Shown piece by piece: positions 4,607 through 7,254 of a DNA stretch of 7,254 nt. Within the stretch, counting starts at the first letter, position 1. Every line of letters starts with the position of its first letter. A model generated the notes under the pieces. It searched no databases. It was not told the DNA's origin and saw nothing but the letters and a program-made list of their open reading frames with translations. The stretch covers positions 1 through 7,254 of the forward strand of contig JAJPXW010000328.1 of assembly GCA_021205255.1 (NCBI GenBank). The letters are read 5' to 3'. The position numbers and the translations under genes are program-made. This stretch comes from Burkholderiales bacterium (GTDB lineage Bacteria > Pseudomonadota > Gammaproteobacteria > Burkholderiales > Burkholderiaceae_F).

Positions 4607-5823
4607 ACCCTGAGTTAAAACCTTTTTATGCAGTCTTGCCCTATGGCCTAGAAGAACTCTTTGCAAAGGAACTCGTTAACCTTGGCATTGATAAATATCG
4701 CTTAGAAAAAAGCGGGTGCTCTTTCGGAGCGACTTTTAACCAAATGATGAAAGTCAATCTCTGGTCGAGAATAGCTTCGAGAATATTACTAAAGCTCGCA
4801 GAAGATGCATACAGAACAGAGAAGGACATTTACGAAGTTGCTTTTAAGGTCAAGTGGGAGGACTGGTTTACAGCCGATCAAAGCATCAAGATTTCCGTCA
4901 CATCCCACCGCTCTCCTCTTAAAAGTATCAATTTTGCCGCCTTACGAATTAAAGACGCCATTTGTGACCGCTTCCGAGACAAGTTTGGGCAACGGCCCGA
5001 TGTCGAAAAGCATCATCCCGATATCCAAATATTCGTACATCTGACTGAGAAGAAAGTTCTTCTTTATCTGGATACATCTGGTGAAGCCCTCTTTAAAAGA
5101 GGTTGGCGGGAAGATAAAGGAGAAGCTCCTCTGAAGGAAAATCTAGCGGCAGGCCTACTCGGACTAGCCGAATGGAAACCAGAAGTCCCTCTTTACGACC
5201 CGTTCTGCGGCTCCGGGACTATAGTCATAGAGGCTAGTTGCATAGCTGCCGGGATTGCTCCTGGAATCAATAGAAAGTTTGGATTCGAAAAATTTAAAAA
5301 CTTCGATGCCCAGGCATGGGCTTCAATTAAACAGGAAGCCAGGAAAAAGTTGGACTTTAATATAGATGTGAGCTTGGCTGGAAGCGACATTTCCACCTTA
5401 GTAGTAGAAAAAGCCAAGAAGAATGCCGAGCTCGCCGGATTAAAGCCTTGGCTTGAATCTGGAAAACTAAAGTTCTTTGCCTGCGATGCCCGTACATGTC
5501 AGCCCACTAGTTCCTTGCCCGGAATGGTAATTGCTAATCCTCCATATGGCGGCCAATCAAATCCTAAGTCCGCTTCCGTCCCTTCTTTAATGAAGGATAT
5601 AGCCGACAACTTTAAAAAGCACTTTACCGGTTGGACAATATGGCTACTAACTAGTGACCGGGAACTACCTCGCCAGATGCGTCTTTCTGAATCTAAAAAA
5701 ATAGTTCTATTTAACGGACCATTGGAATGCCGGTTTTTTAAGTTTGAAATGGTTGCGGGATCCCATCGAAGGATTAAAGTAACTCAATCCCAGTCACAAT
5801 CACAAGGAAATGAACACTCATAG
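4603..5823 (+). CDS. THUMP-domain RNA methyltransferase, RlmL-like (N-terminal half only)
   Basis: This 406-residue class I SAM-dependent RNA methyltransferase resembles the N-terminal part of RlmL, which makes N2-methylguanosine at 23S rRNA position 2445 in E. coli. Residues 1-40 (FYAVLPYGLEELFAKEL) match the family's leading domain. A THUMP RNA-binding domain covers roughly 45-155. The Rossmann-fold domain follows, with motif I DPFCGSGT (199-206) for SAM and the catalytic motif NPPYGG (312-317). Unlike E. coli RlmKL (about 700 residues), it has no C-terminal RlmK domain, as in many other bacteria. The Ser/Gln-rich tail (395-401) appears to be an unconserved extension. Its ATG overlaps the proA stop (ATGA), implying coupled translation. 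The exact target nucleotide cannot be read from the sequence. Confidence 0.88.
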   Translation: MNPELKPFYAVLPYGLEELFAKELVNLGIDKYRLEKSGCSFGATFNQMMKVNLWSRIASRILLKLAEDAYRTEKDIYEVAFKVKWEDWFTADQSIKISVTSHRSPLKSINFAALRIKDAICDRFRDKFGQRPDVEKHHPDIQIFVHLTEKKVLLYLDTSGEALFKRGWREDKGEAPLKENLAAGLLGLAEWKPEVPLYDPFCGSGTIVIEASCIAAGIAPGINRKFGFEKFKNFDAQAWASIKQEARKKLDFNIDVSLAGSDISTLVVEKAKKNAELAGLKPWLESGKLKFFACDARTCQPTSSLPGMVIANPPYGGQSNPKSASVPSLMKDIADNFKKHFTGWTIWLLTSDRELPRQMRLSESKKIVLFNGPLECRFFKFEMVAGSHRRIKVTQSQSQSQGNEHS

Positions 5824-5827
5824 GAGG
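5822..5827 (+). promoter_or_regulatory. Strong ribosome binding site of the M20 amidohydrolase gene
   Basis: A full AGGAGG overlaps the stop codon of the preceding gene and lies 4 nt before the ATG at 5832. It is the strongest Shine-Dalgarno sequence in the block, though the spacing is short. It suggests well-translated, possibly independent initiation. Confidence 0.75.
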
Positions 5828-5831
5828 ATTT

Positions 5832-6938
5832 ATGGCCGATAAGGAATTCGATGTTGTTGAAATGAGGACCGAGCTCCACAAAATGCCGGAGTTAGGAATG
5901 CATGAAACAAAAACTTCCGATTACCTTGCTAAAAAGCTTGAGGAAATGGGACTTAAGCCTCAGCGTGGAATTGGCGGTACTGGAATGGTCGCCTACATAG
6001 AAGGAACTGAACCAGGCCCTACAGTTATGCTTCGAGCCGATATGGACGCCCTTCCCTTCACTATTGATGGAAAGCCAACTGCTATCCATGCCTGCGGTCA
6101 TGATTGCCACATGGCTATGGCACTTGCCACTGCCGCAAAGTTAAGAGGCAAAGTAAAGAAAGGCAAAGTCAAAATATTTTTCCAGCCTGCTGAAGAAACT
6201 CTTGAAGGTGCAGAAGCGTGCATTAAAGATGGTGTGCTTGATGATGTAGACATCGCATACGGCGCTCATGTCAGACCTGTCCAAGACATTCCTGATGGAA
6301 CGGTTTGCGCAGCTGTCAAACATACTGCCAGCACTTTCTGCAGAATCGAGCTCAAAGGGCAGACAGCCCATGGTGCAAGACCGCATCTTGGCAAGAGCGT
6401 AGTGGAAGCAGCAGTTCTTATCACCAATGCCATCAACTCCATTTGGGTCAATCCACTTAAGGGATGGTCGGCTAAAGTGACTTCTATCGATTGTCGCTCG
6501 AACGCTTCCAACATTATTCCTGATAAAGGAACAATGCTAGTAGACATCAGGGCAGAAGATAATCCAACTATGGATGAACTTCTTGAGAAACTTAAAAAGG
6601 CAATTGCAGGAGCAGCTGATGCCGTAGGCGTCCAAGCCAATGTGATCTTCCCCGGTGGCGTACTTCCCGCTCCGATCTATGACGAAGGTTTAGTAGAAAA
6701 CGCCCGAGAAACCATTAAAAAGGTGCTAGGTGACGACAAGTTGGCCAAAGACTGCGGTGGCGGTGGAGAGGATTTCCACTTCTTCGTTCAAAAGAAGCCA
6801 TCTTTGAAGACCTGCTACATTGGAGTTGGAGCAGGAGTTACTCCAGGCCTCCACGATCCAACTATGACTTTGAATCCTGAGTCTTTGAGAAATGGCGTTG
6901 ATGTCCTTGAACAGCTTATTCTCAATCAGGTCGGCTAA
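5832..6938 (+). CDS. M20D-family amidohydrolase (N-acyl-amino-acid hydrolase or carboxypeptidase type)
   Basis: This 368-residue metal-dependent hydrolase belongs to the family that includes aminoacylases, N-acetyldiaminopimelate deacetylases and plant IAA-amino-acid hydrolases. The N-terminal RTELHKMPELGMHETKT (12-28) is the family signature. The metal-site residues are all present: Cys88 and His90 in ACGHD (87-91), Glu121-Glu122 in QPAEE, His146 in GAHV, and His341 in GLHDP. The dimerisation domain starts near 165 and includes GQTAHGARPH (176-185) with the conserved His180. GGGGEDFHFF (309-318) is also typical. No signal peptide is seen, so it should be cytosolic. It starts 8 nt after the methyltransferase stop and is the last gene before a terminator. 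The substrate cannot be deduced: release of amino acids from acylated or peptide forms is the general role. Nothing in the neighbourhood points to lysine synthesis. Confidence 0.88.
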   Translation: MADKEFDVVEMRTELHKMPELGMHETKTSDYLAKKLEEMGLKPQRGIGGTGMVAYIEGTEPGPTVMLRADMDALPFTIDGKPTAIHACGHDCHMAMALATAAKLRGKVKKGKVKIFFQPAEETLEGAEACIKDGVLDDVDIAYGAHVRPVQDIPDGTVCAAVKHTASTFCRIELKGQTAHGARPHLGKSVVEAAVLITNAINSIWVNPLKGWSAKVTSIDCRSNASNIIPDKGTMLVDIRAEDNPTMDELLEKLKKAIAGAADAVGVQANVIFPGGVLPAPIYDEGLVENARETIKKVLGDDKLAKDCGGGGEDFHFFVQKKPSLKTCYIGVGAGVTPGLHDPTMTLNPESLRNGVDVLEQLILNQVG

Positions 6939-6967
6939 TAATTAAAAGCAATACCAAGTAATTTGCG

Positions 6968-7001
6968 GCCTCGCCTTTCTAACGGCGAGGCTTTGTCTTC
7001 T
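6968..7001 (+). terminator. Rho-independent terminator of the lptE-to-amidohydrolase block
   Basis: GCCTCGCC (6968-6975) pairs perfectly with GGCGAGGC (6984-6991) around an 8-nt loop, and is followed by a T-rich tail (TTTGTCTTCT). It lies 30 nt after the stop of the last gene and ends the transcription unit. The stem differs from those of the sRNA terminators. Confidence 0.85.
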
Positions 7002-7060
7002 ACCCATAGAGAAAGTTAATTCACTGAGACCTCCCGTCGCATTACCTAAAGGTCAATTCC

Positions 7061-7078
7061 TTAATCTTTCCAGTCCCT
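7061..7078 (+). repeat. 18-nt direct repeat, copy 2
   Basis: TTAATCTTTCCAGTCCCT matches 1561-1578 at 17 of 18 positions in the same orientation, 5.5 kb away. The flanking sequences are not similar. It lies 60 nt after the operon terminator. Confidence 0.5.
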
Positions 7079-7217
7079 TATCTCCACTTAATAAGAAATT
7101 TGTTTTTTCAAATCACAGGTTTTCAGTAAAAGGCCAAGAGGACCAATTCCTAGTTACTAATCGGGTGTTTTTAGTTCTATTTACCCAACAAAATTGACAA
7201 TAGAAGAAGAAAAAGAA

Positions 7218-7236
7218 AATGAGAATTATTCTCTAA
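7218..7236. promoter_or_regulatory. Putative Fur box
   Basis: AATGAGAATTATTCTCTAA contains a perfect 6-bp inverted repeat, GAGAAT/ATTCTC, around a central T. It matches the typical proteobacterial Fur site (AATGAGAAT-n-ATTCTCATT) at nearly every position. TTGACA at 7194-7199 could be a + strand -35, with the box over the -10 region, the usual position for iron-dependent repression. A - strand promoter (TTGGAC, 17 nt, TAATTC) is also possible, so the direction of the regulated gene is uncertain. Confidence 0.5.
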
Positions 7237-7254
7237 ATTATTTCTGTCCAATTT

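Larger units (their letters stand above)
7002..7254. other. Non-coding right end of the window
   Basis: No coding region is supported in these 253 nt. They contain the second copy of the 18-nt repeat (7061-7078), a TTGACA (7194-7199) and a Fur-box-like palindrome (7218-7236). The stretch is probably the upstream region of a gene beyond the window. Confidence 0.5.

Noticed and set aside
5832..6938. Naming the amidohydrolase as a specific enzyme such as DapL-type N-acetyldiaminopimelate deacetylase or hippurate hydrolase.
   Set aside because: M20D members with very different substrates share all the visible motifs, and no neighbour indicates the pathway.

Overview
The window looks like a chromosomal segment of a Gram-negative bacterium, most likely a low-GC betaproteobacterium of the order Burkholderiales. 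The evidence is the gene order lptE-holA-proA, which is characteristic of that group, plus the LptE lipoprotein, which implies an outer membrane with LPS. A gut-type Sutterellaceae member would fit the AT-rich base composition, but that is inference.

Region 1 (1-1837) contains no convincing protein gene. It holds three paralogous units on the + strand, each predicted to produce a small non-coding RNA of about 150-160 nt. Each unit has the same promoter-like block (TTGACG, exactly 10 nt, CATAAT, with an extended -10 TGn), a U-rich body that varies between copies, and a rho-independent terminator built on the same GGCAGTC/GACTGCC stem. The predicted RNAs run about 198-352, 595-743 and 1369-1528. 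Around them lies a scattered repeat, GAACAAGGT followed by AGTTTGGG, present in both orientations. The third unit is followed by a possible promoter for the genes downstream. leuS, which normally precedes lptE in Burkholderiales, is not in this stretch.

Region 2 (1838-6938) is a tight five-gene + strand block. lptE (LPS transport lipoprotein) overlaps holA (DNA polymerase III delta, clamp loader). holA is followed 2 nt later by proA (proline biosynthesis). proA overlaps a THUMP-domain 23S rRNA methyltransferase resembling the N-terminal half of RlmL in an ATGA junction. After 8 nt comes an M20D-family amidohydrolase with a strong AGGAGG ribosome binding site. The overlaps and short gaps suggest one transcription unit that joins envelope assembly, replication, amino-acid synthesis, ribosome modification and peptide or acyl-amino-acid hydrolysis. 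The products do not form one pathway. The unit ends at a hairpin terminator (6968-7001).

Region 3 (7002-7254) is non-coding. It carries a second copy of an 18-nt sequence also found at 1561-1578, and a near-palindromic Fur-box-like site at 7218-7236, suggesting that an iron-regulated gene lies just beyond the window. The most interesting part of the window is the family of three sRNA-like units in region 1.
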